64,000 bases of DNA from assembly GCA_023935145.1 (NCBI GenBank), contig CM043697.1, positions 50,094,001-50,158,000 of the forward strand, written 5' to 3'. Within the stretch, counting starts at the first letter, position 1. The number at the start of each line of letters is the position of its first letter. This stretch comes from Bretschneidera sinensis (taxonomy: Eukaryota > Streptophyta > Magnoliopsida > Brassicales > Akaniaceae). Below the pieces are notes generated by a model. It did not search any database. It saw only the letters and a list, made by a program, of their open reading frames with translations, and was not told the DNA's origin. Below, one piece after another: positions 44,618 through 57,140 of the stretch. A program made the position numbers and the translations under genes.

Positions 44618-44895
44618 CTGTTTTCTTCAACCTCAAGAACACAGATCGAAGATGGATCTTAACCGTTCTTGAATCACTCTCAAGAACACGACCAGATCTT
44701 GATCTTTTTACCGTTCTTGAATCACCCTCAAGAACACGATCAGATATTGATCTTAACACCGTTCTTGATTTACCTCAAGAACACGATCAGATATAGATCT
44801 TAACTCCGTTCTTGAATCACCCAAGAAGTTGATCTTTGATTCTTGGAGTCTTGGCTCCGTACCTTCTACTTCTTGCTCCGATAACCAGCTGCTTA

Positions 44896-44907
44896 GCTCT
44901 GATACCA
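44896..44907 (-). promoter_or_regulatory. Primer binding site of copia-3
   Basis: Minus-strand TGGTATCAGAGC, one base from the 5' LTR end, complementary to initiator methionine tRNA. Confidence 0.9.
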
Positions 44908-44908
44908 C

Positions 44909-45735
44909 TGTTGGAAATCACCTTGACAAGATGCCCAGGTGGTGATCTTCCAAACACCCAAGTCTTGAATGACTTGTAGAAAGAATTTCAGCAATCGAAC
45001 ACAAGAACAGAAGATCAAAGAAAGAAAGAAGACAAGTAATTTGTTGTCGAGGTTCGGCAATGTGCCTACGTCCCCGTGAGTTCCTCCGAACTCTCTGCAC
45101 TATCTCAATGGTTCTTACAAAGTTACAGCAATCCCCTTCAAGAATCCAAGTTCTTGAAGAACCAAGAAGAGAACGAGAAAGTGATAGACCTATTACAATG
45201 CTTTCTATCAATTCTCTACTAACCTCTCTTCTTTACAACCAGCCTCACTACAAGAGTCCCTTTTGTGTTTATGTCTCTCACACAATTCTCTCTTGTGTTT
45301 ACAATTATCTCACAATGTCACAACCTGTGTGGTTCTCTCACACACCTTTTCCACCCTTTGAAATGAGGCTAGGAAACCCTTTTTATAGCCTCGTAATTCT
45401 TGGACAATCTTGTGAATCATTCTTGACCCTTTGATCATGTTCTTCCTTTAATCTCAGCCCTTCATCACTCTCCAAGTGATGCTGTGCGTTTTGATGTGGT
45501 GCTGTGTGCTGCAGCGTGACCTGATGCTGTAGCCTCCTGATGCTGTGTGCACACCTCTTGCCTGTGGGCAGAAACTTCCACAGCAGTGTGCCTGACCTTC
45601 TCATGCTCAAAATTGAAGCACACACATGTGTGCAACCTTATAACTTGCTGAACTTTGATATCCCACAATTGGTTTGGACATTAATCGACCTTAGACCATG
45701 TTTGGATATGTTTGAAGCTTAAACAAATAACAACA
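44909..45735 (-). repeat. 5' LTR of copia-3 (827 bp)
   Basis: Partner of 40324-41150, with about 25 differences by eye. It drives minus-strand transcription of the element. Confidence 0.93.
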
Positions 45736-46049
45736 TATGGTTAAAGAGGTTTAAACATAAAGGTTATAGAGGTAGTGGTAGTATAAGTGTACAGGGTGAG
45801 AGACCACCCCAAATGAGGCATTCCTTGTCATAAGGAACTGAAGTACAGAGTCAGAGGTAAGCAGGATCTGTTACTTCTGTAGCTCAGAATACTTTTGGTG
45901 AGACCCTTAGAATTGGGAGACAGGTTATGGGAACTGGGAGTCGGGGCAACGGAAGTAAGTATGCCACCAAAGGGAAGTGGTAATCTTACGCATGATTGAG
46001 AGACAAAAGTTTGTTATAGATATATTCAAATAAGATAGTTATCTCAGAA

Positions 46050-46295
46050 TTATAAAAAATTTGAAGTGCTTTATGTTGGGTGATCTGGGTGCAATCCATT
46101 CTTTTGCATCCAGTATCCACATAAAGTTTATTGAAGTATGTACTAGTCCTCGGATGCAAAATATTTTTGTTAAAGTTCTCACTAGAGATAGAGTGATAAT
46201 CATAAATATTTATGAGGGTTGTGTGATTCGTATCAGTGGTAGAAAATCTGAAGTTGATTTATTATCTTTCAATATAATTTATTTTGGGAAATAAT
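46050..46295 (+). pseudogene. gypsy-2 protease remnant
   Basis: Plus strand MLGDLGAIHSFASS (the 'DLGATHSF' active-site block), then YEGCVIRISGRKSEVDLLSF. It is typical of Tekay-type aspartic protease, with stops on both sides. Confidence 0.75.
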
Positions 46296-46820
46296 TGGTT
46301 ATCGATGTTTTATGTTTGGGTTGATTTTTCCAAAAAGAAGGTAGTGTTCAAGATATAGACGTGAGATACTTTCTAACTATCTTATTTTTGCTCTGGCCAA
46401 TAGGAGATGATTGAAGAAGGGTTTTAAGGAGTATTGGGCATACATAATGGATTCTAAAAAGGAAAATAAGAAGTTAGGATAAATCTTAGCGGTGAAAGAT
46501 TTTTCTAATATAATTCTTGATGAGTTTCCTAGGTTGCTTCAAAGTAAGGAGATTAATTTCTCTAATTGATGTGATACCAGGATCATCACATATATTTAAT
46601 AGCACCCTACAGAATGACGTCAACTGAATTGAGAGACTTGTACGTACCATTTTAAAATTTTTTAGATAAACAATTTATCTAACCTATTGTATTTAGGGAG
46701 CTAGGTGTTGTTAGTGAAGAAGGAATATGGAATGATAAGAGTGAGTATAGACTACAGATAGTTGAATAAGAATAAATACATTTTTCCCAGGATAAATAAA
46801 GGGTTTGAGCAGTGTAAGGA

Positions 46821-47075
46821 GTGAAAGTGTTTTCTAAGATAAATCTGAGATCAAGTTATCACCAACTGAAGATAGAGAATAGAGATGTGCCTAAGACTGT
46901 TTTTAGGACACATTATAGTCATAAGTTTCTTGTGATGACATTTGGATTTAATAATGTTCCAAAAACATTCATGGACTTGATGAATAAAGTGTTTAAACTA
47001 TATCTTAACCAGTTTATGGTTGTATTTGATTTCTGGATATATTCTAAGGAGGAAGAACAACATATGAAACATTAG
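46821..47075 (+). pseudogene. gypsy-2 reverse transcriptase remnant
   Basis: SKINLRSSYHQLKIENRDVP, then KTVFRTHYSHKFLVMTFGFN and KTFMDLMNKVF. The FIDDI active site is degraded to FDFWI, so it is catalytically dead. Stops surround the frame. Confidence 0.85.
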
Positions 47076-47644
47076 ACAGTGTGTTGGAGATTCTGAGGAA
47101 ATAGAAATTATATGCAAAGTTTTTCTAAGAATAAGTGTTGACTGAATGAAATAATTTTCTTGGAACATGTAATATCGGGAAATGGCATAACAGATGATCT
47201 ACAAAAGGTAGAGGCAATGTTAAGTTGGGAAAGACTAACAAATGTAACTAAGATTAGAATCTTTTTGAGGTTAGCTGGTATTATAGAAGATCCTTTCAGA
47301 AATTTTTATTATTGAAATACGGTTGAATAGACTGATCAAGGAAAAAGTGAGATTTATATGGTGAGGGAAGTGTGAGAAAAATTTCCAATTTCTAAAAAGG
47401 AGTTATTGACTACAGCTTCAGTATTGCTGTTTTCCTTCTAGTGATAAAGGATTTGTGGTGTATAATGATATGTCACATCAATGATTATGATATGTGTAGC
47501 ATAGAAAAGCTGTGGCCTATACTTCTAAGAAATTAGGGATTCATGATAGAAATTTCCCTACTCATGACTTAGAGTTGGCTACTATAGTGTTTACTTTAAA
47601 AAAATTGGCGACATCATCTGTATGGAGTCACTTAGGAGATATTC

Positions 47645-47830
47645 ATGGGTTATAAGAGTTTAGCATACTTACCTGCCCAAAAAAAGTTGAATTTGAGGCA
47701 AAGATGGTGGATGGAGTTGATTGGTAACTATGATTGTATAATTTACTATCATCAAAAAAATGCGAGGGTGATAACTGATGCATTGAGTAGAAAGTCTACA
47801 AGAAGGTTTAACTGCTATTGGGAGTCTTGA
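47645..47830 (+). pseudogene. gypsy-2 RNase H end
   Basis: SLAYLPAQKKLNLRQRWWME, then LIGNYDCIIYYHQKNARVIT and DALSRKS match the RNase H end of gypsy pol ('LNLRQRRWLELLKDYDCxIxYHPGKANVVADALSRK' pattern), with several changes. Confidence 0.8.
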
Positions 47831-48222
47831 TGTAAAATTGATAATAGATTTAAAGAAGATAAGTATGAAGTTGAATATCAGTGATAGAGGATCATGGTTA
47901 ACGAATATGATTGTACAGTCATCCATAGTAAAATGCTTTAGAGATTGCAAGGTATAGATGAAGAGATAGAAAAGATTTCCTATTGAGTGCTTACTAGAAA
48001 ACAATATAAGTTCAAAATTTGAAATGATGGTATCTTGGATAGAAATAATGTTTCCAATAACGCAGAGTTGAGAAAATAGATAAAGAGGGAGGCACATAAT
48101 GATATAGATTTGATGCAATCAAGTAACAATAAGATGTATGTAGGATTGAGATAGAATTTTCTGATGGTCAGGATTGAAGAGAGATGTAGCTGATAGAAAG
48201 AATTATTAGGGTACTAGAAGAT

Positions 48223-48432
48223 ATGTTAAGGACAAATGTGATGAGTTTCTTAGTAAATTGGGATGCTTACATGCCATCGATTGAAATTGCTTATAATAAT
48301 CAGAATCAAACTAGTATTAGAATGGCATCAATTGAGACAGTGTATGGTAGGAGGTATAGAACTCCAGTATGTTGGGAAGAAAGAGGAAAGAGAAATATAT
48401 TTGGTCCATCAATTATTGAGTTAACAGCTTAG
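48223..48432 (+). pseudogene. gypsy-2 integrase C-terminal remnant
   Basis: NWDAYMPSIEIAYNNQNQTS, then IRMASIETVYGRRYRTPVCW. This matches the end of the gypsy integrase core ('[32 protein letters not shown]'). The Asp/Glu catalytic part upstream is not preserved in an open frame. Confidence 0.78.
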
Positions 48433-48987
48433 AGGATCAGATTAGTTGGAGAAAACCGTAAAGCAGCACAGAGTAGACCGAATAGCTATGCTAATAATAA
48501 AATGAAACCTCTTAAGTTTCAAATAGATGATTGGTTATATTGAAAAATATTTCAATGAAAAGGTGTATTGAGATTTAAACAGGAAATGAAAGCAGAATCT
48601 GAGGTTGTGGGACCCTGTGAGGTGGTTGAGAAAGTTGAACTAATTGTAATAGTCTGGGTTTGCCTACAGAATGGAAGTAGTGGCATAATGTATTTCATGT
48701 TTTACTTTTAAGAAAGTATTTACCTGATGAATATTATAATATTTCAAACTAAGCTATAGAAATTCAGAAAGATTAGGTGTACATACAAGTACCAGTGAGG
48801 ACTTTAGATAGGAAGGAACAAATCTTATAGGATAAAGAAATTTCACTAGTTTAGGTTATGTGGCGGAATAAGGATGTTAAAGAGATTACATAAAAGTGTG
48901 AGAAAAAAAATAATAATATTGTACACAATTGTTTCTGGAATTAGGTAAGGAATTTCGGGGACGAAATTTTTGTAAGATGAGTAGAAT

Positions 48988-51506
48988 TGTAATACCTGTA
49001 ATCGTAAAGTAAAGGTAAAAAAGTAATTTAATAAATAAGACAAAAAGTTAAAATAAAATATAGATATTTTAAGTACGAAAAGTCCAATTGGAATAAAGAA
49101 ATTCAAAAAAAAAAAATTTCTGGGACGTGGACGTCATTAAAAGAAAAGGAAAAAAAATAGAGGCTTAAAAAAAAAAGAGGGTCTAGACGTCCAGAAAAAG
49201 GAAAAGAAAAAAATAAATAAATTAAATTATTATATATATTAAATTATTATTAAAAAAAACAAAGTCAACAAAAGTTGGCAGTAGTTGGCAATACCTGCTG
49301 CCAAGTAAAGTTAGGGAGGTTTTATGTCTCCCACATTGCCAATTCGTGGCAGCTAAGAATAAGAGGGGGATGGGGCAGTTGAAGAAAATATTAAAGGTAG
49401 CCACCTGCTACCAAGGGAAGCAGAGTTTCATTTGAAACTCTACATGTCTTCCACGTCTCCAAAACATGGAGCAAATTTGAGAGCTCGAGAAATGTAAGAA
49501 GGAGAGGTTGCTAAAGCAAAGAACATTTATATATATGCAAATCGTAACTGAACGATTTCGTTCAGTTTCTTTCAATCTCTCTCGTTTTTCTCAAAACACT
49601 TGGAAACTCAAAGAAATGCTGGAAGAGCAAAATTTTGAAGGGATTTTCTGTAGAATTTCATAGAGAATCAGGAAAAGCTATCAGAAAAACAAAAGGTAAT
49701 AATATAGTATTTATTTTTGAATTTCTAATATTTATGAAATTCCCAGGAAGTCAAAGTGAGAATTTTTAAAGTGTGTGGTTTATATTGAATTAAAGAATAA
49801 ATTAGAAAATTTATATAAATATGATGTCAGGTGTTGACGATCTACAACCAGGAGAATTTTTGAGAGAAACAAGAAAGACAAGGAGGTGATCCACGGGTAG
49901 CTTTAAGAGTTACATGGTGAGTTGGATTTACTTTAAGTAGTCTAAATAAAAATGAAAAATTTAGTGATAATTAAAATAAATTATTAGCTTATATTGTGGT
50001 GATAGATAAAGATTTGGTTGATATTTATGATATGAATTTTGGACATGTAGAAAATTATTATGAGAAAAATAATATTTTTGGGATAATAAGTTGATTTAAT
50101 AATAAAACAATATGTGAAATTTTTGATGAGTTATATTGATGTTTTGATACGAATTTTGAGAAGATGAATTTTTGTGGATTTTGACAAGCTTTAATAGATG
50201 GTTTGAGGTGATTTTGGAATGAGAGGGATTTAGTGAAATTTTTTATAATTTGATAAAAAGCAGGATGATTTGATATGATTTGGGATGAAATTTAATGGAT
50301 CTTGGCAAGCTTTAATGGATGATTTGATGTTATCTAGGAGAAGAGGATTTTAATGGAATTTTTTATATAATTTGAGAAAAAATCAGGGTAGTCAATTTAG
50401 ATATTTTGAGTTCATGTTGTTTTATATTACTGTTCAGATGCATGTTTCATATCATTGTTCATATGCATATGCATTAAATAAAAAGAAAAGAACCGAGAAA
50501 GCAGCCGGTCTAATTAAAAAACAGTGACAACTAGTATGGGCTGGAAATAAAAAGGGATACCGTGACAGTTGGTATATGCTGAAAAAATTCTGTGGCAACC
50601 GAGACAAGTTGCAAAAAAAAGAACCGGGAGGTGACCGGTCTAAGATAATAACAACCTGTCGACAAGTGGGAAGATATTCCTATCATAATCATTCATGCAT
50701 TGCATCTGTTTTAATTATTGCTTACATTATTGAAATATTGATGTGTGATATATTAATTGTGAATATAATTATAGATGATTGAGTCTCACAGAAAGAGATA
50801 GTTATGATGATAAGATTATTGAAATGCTAAGGTGTGGTTTATTATTGTGAATATAATTATGATGATTGAGTCTCACAGAAAGAGACAGTTATGACAATAA
50901 GATGATTGAAATGCTGAGGTGTGGTTTGTTATTGTTATGGTGATAAGAACTATCTAAATGGTAGACTTTATGATGTGAACCTCATTGCGAGGTAATTATG
51001 AAATAATTGATGGTATTGAGGTGAACCAATAAATAAGAGAAAGAGAATGATAGAGAATGGATATTATGATATGGGTAGCGATAGTAGAATGCTAGTATCA
51101 AGTGTAGGAGATATAAATTGATTTAAATATTAAAAGACTGTTTATACAAATGAGTACTTTTAGTAAATTTAATTCATTGAGCTTGTGAAACTCACTCCTC
51201 ATTGTACAATGATTTTCAGGTAGCAGGCTTGACAAATAGTTGGTGAGTTGAGGTTCAGAAGAAATCATTTTCTGTAAGCCATGTACGTGTCAACATCCTT
51301 AGACTAGTGAGAAAATAAAATAAAAAGAAAATTTTGTTTATAAATATTTATGCATTTTACGTTGTATAGAATATTTAACGATTCGATTGATGTAAAATTA
51401 CTTTTGGGTGTTATTGATTTTCATTTTTGCATATATGTGTCGTGCTGAGATTTCAAAATTTGATGACACCGTTTCGGGGGTGGCCAACCCGGGATGGGTC
51501 GTTACA
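48988..51506 (+). repeat. 3' LTR of gypsy-2 (about 2.5 kb)
   Basis: It starts TGTAATACCTG just after GTAGAAT and ends GGATGGGTCGTTACA, with inverted TGTAA/TTACA ends. Its last about 1 kb matches the truncated 5' LTR at roughly 90-95% by eye. It includes an A-rich stretch (49080-49260). Confidence 0.82.
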
Positions 51507-52212
51507 GGCTGTCAAGGTTTTCATTTATTTCCAGCATATACCGGCCGTCATGGTTTTCATTTCTCACAAGCATATACCAGCTGTCACGGTTTTCATTTAT
51601 TTCATGTATATGCAAATGAATAAAGATATAAAATATGCTTATGAACAATAATATAAAAACAAGCATGTATTCAGACATTCAAATTAACTATCCTGTTTCT
51701 TCTCAAATTATTATTTGATCAATTTCACTAAATTCTTCTCCTTATATATCATATCAAATCATCAACTATAGCTCGTCAAGAATTTAATTTATCACCTTCA
51801 TTATTAATTTGACTCATTATTCCAATTGTATTACTTCTCATTTAATAATTCCCTACATATCAATTATTTTTGTAACATACCCATCAACCAACTTTCATCT
51901 ATCATCAAATCATAAATTGATGATTTATTCAAATACTATAACTATATATTTCATATTTATCTTGATTATTTAAAATAAATCTAACTCACCAAGTAGTACT
52001 TAGAGCTACCCATGGATCACCTCATTGCCTTTCTTGCTCTTTTCAGCAATTTCCCCTGGTTACTGATTGTCAACACTTGACATAATATTTATATTAAAAT
52101 TTCTAATTAACTCTTCAATTCTTCCATACTTCATTCCCTTTGAAAATTCTCACATTGAATTCTGAAAATTTTTATGTATGCTAAATTTCAAAAATTACTA
52201 TCATAGATATAG
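51507..52212 (-). repeat. Inverted partial copy of the gypsy-2 LTR
   Basis: Read on the minus strand, it matches LTR positions of about 49694-50600, for example GTGTTGACAATC, then AGGTGATCCATGGGTAGCTC, CTTGGTGAGTTAGATTTA and GACAGCTGGTATATGCT. It begins exactly where the forward LTR ends (51506/51507). It diverges well from the forward copy, so it is a different insertion of the family or an old rearrangement. Its far end adjoins the broken 3' end of the INDH-like gene. Confidence 0.8.
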
Positions 52213-52583
52213 ATGCTAAATCAAACTACACATGCACATCTATGAATGTCTGTTTAAGTTAACCCATTGAGAGTATCATGGGTTATCCTCAAAGGTATAA
52301 CCATTATAAATAACAGTATAACAACACAAATATTATATATACCATTATACATAGCTGTAACCACAGATATATATATAAGACTAAGCATATTGAATTCTGT
52401 TTAATTCAAATAAGGGGAAACAGAGTACTGAATACCATTTAAAAAAATAAATCACATCCAAATGGTCATCCAGGATCACTCGTTAGCAGGAACCCTCTTA
52501 TTGCACTTCCAAGAGTGCAACACTATTAAATTGACAGCAATTATAACTTATTCAGAGATGATGAAGACAAGAAATGATCATAC
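52213..52583 (-). other. Gap after the last visible INDH exon
   Basis: I looked on the minus strand for the next INDH exon (the 'ILGLVENMS...CPxC' region) and found nothing. It is AT-rich with a short TA run. Confidence 0.6.
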
Positions 52584-55500
52584 AGGGACTTTAACTTTAG
52601 AGAACATAACAATTCATCTACAAGCATCCATTAGCGCAATATCTTGTGGAGTTGAAACAATCAATGCGCCTGTGAGCACACCACCACAAAATTTCATGAA
52701 AGCAAATAAAAATCTTTAAACAATTGAGGCTTGTATTTCTACACCATTCCATCATCAGTCTTATCAAAAACTAACAAAAACTCATCATGATAAAAAGTAA
52801 AAAGGTATTGTGTTATTTTCACAATAGAGTTGCTAAGAAAACAGAAAAATAAAAAGTAAAAGGAGGTAACGCCCAAAGGAGACATCAAAGATCTTCCAGT
52901 ATCACGTTAAATTTTATTATAAATGCAATGGAAAACACTAATTTCCACATAGTGTGAAACTATCTCCATAATTGTATCCTCCAAATCATCAAAAAAGAGC
53001 TCAAGAACACAACCTAAGCACTTTTTACACCAGGTACTAAGAGCATGACTTAAGAAACATCACCCAAGACAGAAAGCTAATCAGAAACTTTTTAAATCTT
53101 AGTGCAATAGATGAGACTTATCAATTTGCTAATTAAATCAGCAGAAAATTTGTTAACGTGCTAGTTATAAGGAAATGAAGTTAAGGAAGTATATTTTGCT
53201 AACCTATGAGCCCAGGCTAATTTTATTTTGATGAAGAGTCAAGTCAGATGGATCAATATATTTTTCTTTATTGACCTACCTGATAATTGCAGATTTTGGG
53301 ATATAGTTATCTGAGCATCACCAATGCCTGGAGGCATATCCACCACAAGAATATCAAGATTTCCCCAATGAACTCCCCTTGACATCTTTTGAAGAGCACT
53401 CATTACCTGCAAGAATACAGTCAACTCATATTCTGGTAGAAGGCAATGGTAAAAGTTTAAGATTTAGAGGCCTGATGAACTAAAATTGTTACAGTATAGT
53501 CTAATGGTGAAAGAGTGGGAAATCCCATTTATTGTTGAAACTGTAGGATGCAATACTCTCAGAATTATGGAACTTTTAAAACAGTAAATATACCAACACA
53601 CCCATACATATATACGTACATGTATATAATGTATAATGCATGTATTTATGTATTAATTTTTCATCATAACTTTTAACACCCTACCTTGCATAAAAAGTGA
53701 AACACCTTGCTCATGCCACTTAACATATTATTTTCATAAAAAGATCTTTTAAATGCAAATCTAACGTGCATACCTCCAATAAACCATCAGTTATTTTTCT
53801 TTTGATAAAAATAAAATGTATATAGAAAAAAAAGATAGACCATAGGTCAAGTACACAGGACGGTACAAAAAGTCTTTCACCTAAGGAAAATTGATGACTT
53901 AACTGTAAGGAATCAATAAATTATTGTGAGAGTTTTTTTTTTTAAAGTAATAAATGAATGTGAGAGTTGGAAAAAGATAACAAGCACCTTCGAGGAATGA
54001 ATAAAGACAACAGAAAAAAAAAAGTTTGGTCTCGTGCTATGGAAAAAAGTTTGATCTATTTTCTTGTCCAAAGCCAAAGATTCTCATAATAACACATGAA
54101 ACACAGAGGATGCTTTCAAATTCGAAATTGCACATTTAAACTTCTCATTCCTCCCCAGTTACACTTGCATACAGATGAAAATGTATCCTACACACCTGCA
54201 TGGGAGACACTAGTACTAACCGAAAGCAAAACAATAAAATAGAATATTCAATGCGCTTACAAATTAACTAGCCCAATAAAATGCGGTACTACAACCACAT
54301 TAGCAACACAATCAATGTGCATAACATATTTTAATACACACATATAAATATATATGTGCATATATGCATGTCTATATAGTTGTAAGTCGGCAAAACAGCC
54401 TACCATAATCAACTAGTATGCTAACAACACTGGCTAGCATATATGGATGACTAAATCTTTGAAATCAAGCCACGGATTCACAAGAAGAAATCTGCACCCA
54501 TACTTGGAAAACAACAAACTGCTAAGGGACAAACACATTATTGAGTAAGAGAAAGGAAAACAGAACAGAGGAGAGGGGGAGTATAAATATAAATAAGGAG
54601 CATACCATGGGACCTCTCCACACAATTGCTGCATCCTTCTCTACAAGGAGTCCCATTGAAATACACTTACATCCGTAGTTTTCAACTGGAACCATCTTCC
54701 TATCTGGCAAGGAGACATAATAGAATAAGTTATTTCCATCCATTCAAAAAGTGTACTGAACAGGCTATGTCTGAACTCTCCTACAGATGTGAAAATAACC
54801 TAAACGGCACACATTTAGATTTTAGAAAGCAAAAAAAAGCTAAGAATGTCTACAAAAAATGAAAAAAAGGGGAACATAAGTTCATCAAACCAATGAAACA
54901 ATCTTAACGAAATATTACATCCACCAGAACATTGTGCAATTATGGGAAACAATGTCTCCTTGAATATGTGTGATTGTGTGTCAGTTCAAATTCCTGCTGG
55001 ATGTTTACCATGCTTCAAGCAAAAAAAGAGAAACGCATAAGTGAAAGAAGTTAATCAAATATGAACTCATAATATGATGTGCATGGATGCCCATGCATTA
55101 GACAAAGGCAAATCAAGGGCGTGAGGGAGAATTAAGAATAAATTCACCTGGTGCTGAAATTTCCATTTTCAAACCTGTAAATTAACTTCTTGTAAGAACC
55201 ATATTTCCTAAGGGTCATTGTTGGACCAAGTATTCCTTCCATACTCAGTACAACAAAGAATAGAAGCACAAGAAGTCACACCTATATGCAAATTTATTAC
55301 AAAAAGGTCCAAGAAATTGCAGAAGCTTTCACAAAATTGAATTTCGATATGGAAAAAGTGACTTTTATAGAACCTTACGTAATTGAAGTATTATCTTTAT
55401 TCACTTCAGGCTTTTGATGGATATTCATCATGGTTGGATTAGATGGTCCATATACATCAGCATCGAGCAATCCCACCTTCAGTTCAGACTTGTTAGCAAG

Positions 55501-56053
55501 AGCAACAGCCAAATTAACTGCAATTGCCACCAATATGAATAAGCCCAAACATCAGTAGTACTAAGGAAGAAAGCATTATCAGGTTACATTATCACATTAT
55601 AAATGGAACACAAAGCAGAGTTATACAAAATTACTACGTTATTGTACAAGACTTGACAGAAAACAAGGATATAAGAAGCATCTTTGTCCAGTTTGACGAC
55701 CTCCTACCATTGCAAAGACACAACACAATTAAAGTAAACATCTTAAACTAAACATTCATTAGAGGCCTACGACTTGCTTCCATATTAGTTGTTCATTTCA
55801 AATGAAAGGCTAAAAAAAATGGGGAAATGGGATGACCCTACCAACTGAGATTCTTTTACTTCTGAATGAGAAGGAAATGCAGTTCAATTGATATTATGCT
55901 CGGTGCTGATGTTTTCCTCAAAATATTTAAGATCATCAACCCACTTCAACTTCAAAGTTTTCTTACACTCCATTTGGAACAAATGAATTCTATAGTTTTT
56001 ATGAAATTCATATCGAATTCTATAGTTGTTATGTTTGGAACAAAAAAACTCTA

Positions 56054-56075
56054 GAATTCATTTCGAAATGAATTC
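56054..56075. repeat. Perfect 22-bp palindrome in INDH intron 1
   Basis: An 11-bp arm GAATTCATTTC is followed directly by its inverse complement. The surrounding AT-rich stretch (about 55965-56420) repeats GAATTCTATAG-like words and could be a decayed MITE. Confidence 0.7.
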
Positions 56076-56178
56076 ACTATGGAATTGAGTTGGCTTGTTG
56101 CAAATTTTATCAAAATTGATAGAATTTACAAATGAATTCTATAAAATGAAGAGTAAAAAGCTATATTGGCCAAAATAC

Positions 56179-56266
56179 TCTCTCTTTCCCTTTATAATCC
56201 CCTCCCTCCTCCTCTCCCTCCCCTCCTCCTCCCCCTCCCCCTCCCCCTTCTCTCTCTCCTCTTTTG
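56179..56266 (-). repeat. Polypyrimidine tract (C-rich), G-rich on the gene's sense strand
   Basis: The plus strand is almost pure C/T with repeated CCTCC and CCCCCTCCCC blocks. The INDH transcript strand therefore carries repeated runs of three to five G, a pattern able to form G-quadruplexes. It lies in intron 1 of the INDH-like gene. Confidence 0.85.
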
Positions 56267-57140
56267 TATTTTTCATTTATTTCAAATATTTTAAACATGA
56301 GGTTTCAAATGAATTCTACAATTTAAAATAAGAAATCAAACATAAAAAATAATTTCTACATAAATTCCATTTTCAATTAATTTGAAAATGAAATAAAATC
56401 CATTTTCATTAGGTTCAAATCGGACTCTTAATAAACCTCTAAAGGAATACCCCTTTTCAATAATATGAAAAGAAACTGAGATGAAAGAGATAAAAGTAAT
56501 TGGATAGTCATTACGTCTCATGGACTTAAAGTTCATCCCAGTCAAAAACTCCTACCTCAATTTATTAAGGAACCTATTTCTCATAACTTCAGAACCAACT
56601 AAGAAAACAAAAGCCCAAAAATATAAAACAAAGCAACCATCTCATGAGCTTAGCAGTAATTAACTCTACAAAATTCCCAACACTCGACCTTCGCCAAATC
56701 AAAACAATCAGACCAAAGCACCGTACTTTTCACAACTTTAGCACAACCCATCAAGGGAAAAAGTGAAAAACTACTATCGCTAACTTTGTAGAATCTTCTC
56801 AACATTCGTAACATAAAGAACAAACCTCCATATCTTAAGAGCATAATGTTTTTTTTTTTCTTCTAACAAATAATGTTGAATTGAAACAAAAAATGAAATG
56901 TAAAAGAGAGAAGAAACGCAAAATACCTGCAGTAGTGGACTTGCCAACACCGCCTTTACCAGAAGCAACGGCAATAACATCCCTAACCCCATGAATCTGC
57001 AACTCTTTCCTACTCCACTCCGCATAACCCCTCACACCTACAAGCCTCTGCAAAATCCCATCGAATGAACAGACAGTTTTTGCCAGCCAAGAGTAAACAC
57101 CACGCGAAACATTAATAATAAAGGCAAAAAGGCCTTTCAT

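Larger units (their letters stand above)
40324..45735 (-). mobile_element. Ty1/copia element (copia-3), recent, with deleted reverse transcriptase
   Basis: It has two 827-bp LTRs (40324-41150 and 44909-45735) at about 97% identity by eye, most differences being C/T or G/A. The primer binding site on the minus strand lies at 44896-44907. Flanking target sequence is TATGC at 40319-40323 and TATGG at 45736-45740 (4 of 5 bases match). One long gag-pol frame is kept, but the central RT is deleted and gag is shortened, so it cannot copy itself. The similar LTRs point to recent movement, perhaps helped by a full-length relative. It interrupts gypsy-2 gag. Confidence 0.93.
38310..51506 (+). mobile_element. 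Old Tekay-like Ty3/gypsy retrotransposon (gypsy-2) with a nested copia
   Basis: It has a truncated 5' LTR (38310-39334), primer binding site (39339), gag remnants (39400-40320), the copia-3 insertion (40324-45735), protease (about 46050-46290), RT (46821-47075), RNase H (47645-47830), integrase (48223-48432), a chromodomain-like tail (VPVRTLDRKEQIL and VMWRNKDV, about 48790-48890) and a full 3' LTR (48988-51506). The tail and the GGGGACGAAATTTTTGTAAG block before the LTR point to the Tekay/Del chromovirus lineage. Stops are everywhere, so the copy is old. Confidence 0.85.
52584..57140 (-). pseudogene. INDH: INDH/NUBPL-like mitochondrial Fe-S P-loop ATPase, 3' truncated, with stop
   Basis: Exons (minus) 57140-56927, 55517-55379, 54699-54606, 53406-53280 and 52669-52584 join in phase at GT/AG sites. 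The family delivers Fe-S clusters to mitochondrial complex I. Residues 1-50 look like a mitochondrial presequence. Walker A is GKGGVGKST (61-69), then [33 protein letters not shown] and Walker B DILVVDMPPGIGDAQ, where Ile replaces the usual Thr of PPGTGD. Exon 5 reads GALIVSTPQDIALMDACR, then TGA (52614-52616), then IVMFSKVKVP; the family has Ala-Arg-Arg-Gly there. This stops the protein at 209 residues instead of about 310. The exons for the CxxC cluster site and C terminus are absent before retroelement DNA starts. Either a pseudogene or a short product. Confidence 0.88.
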
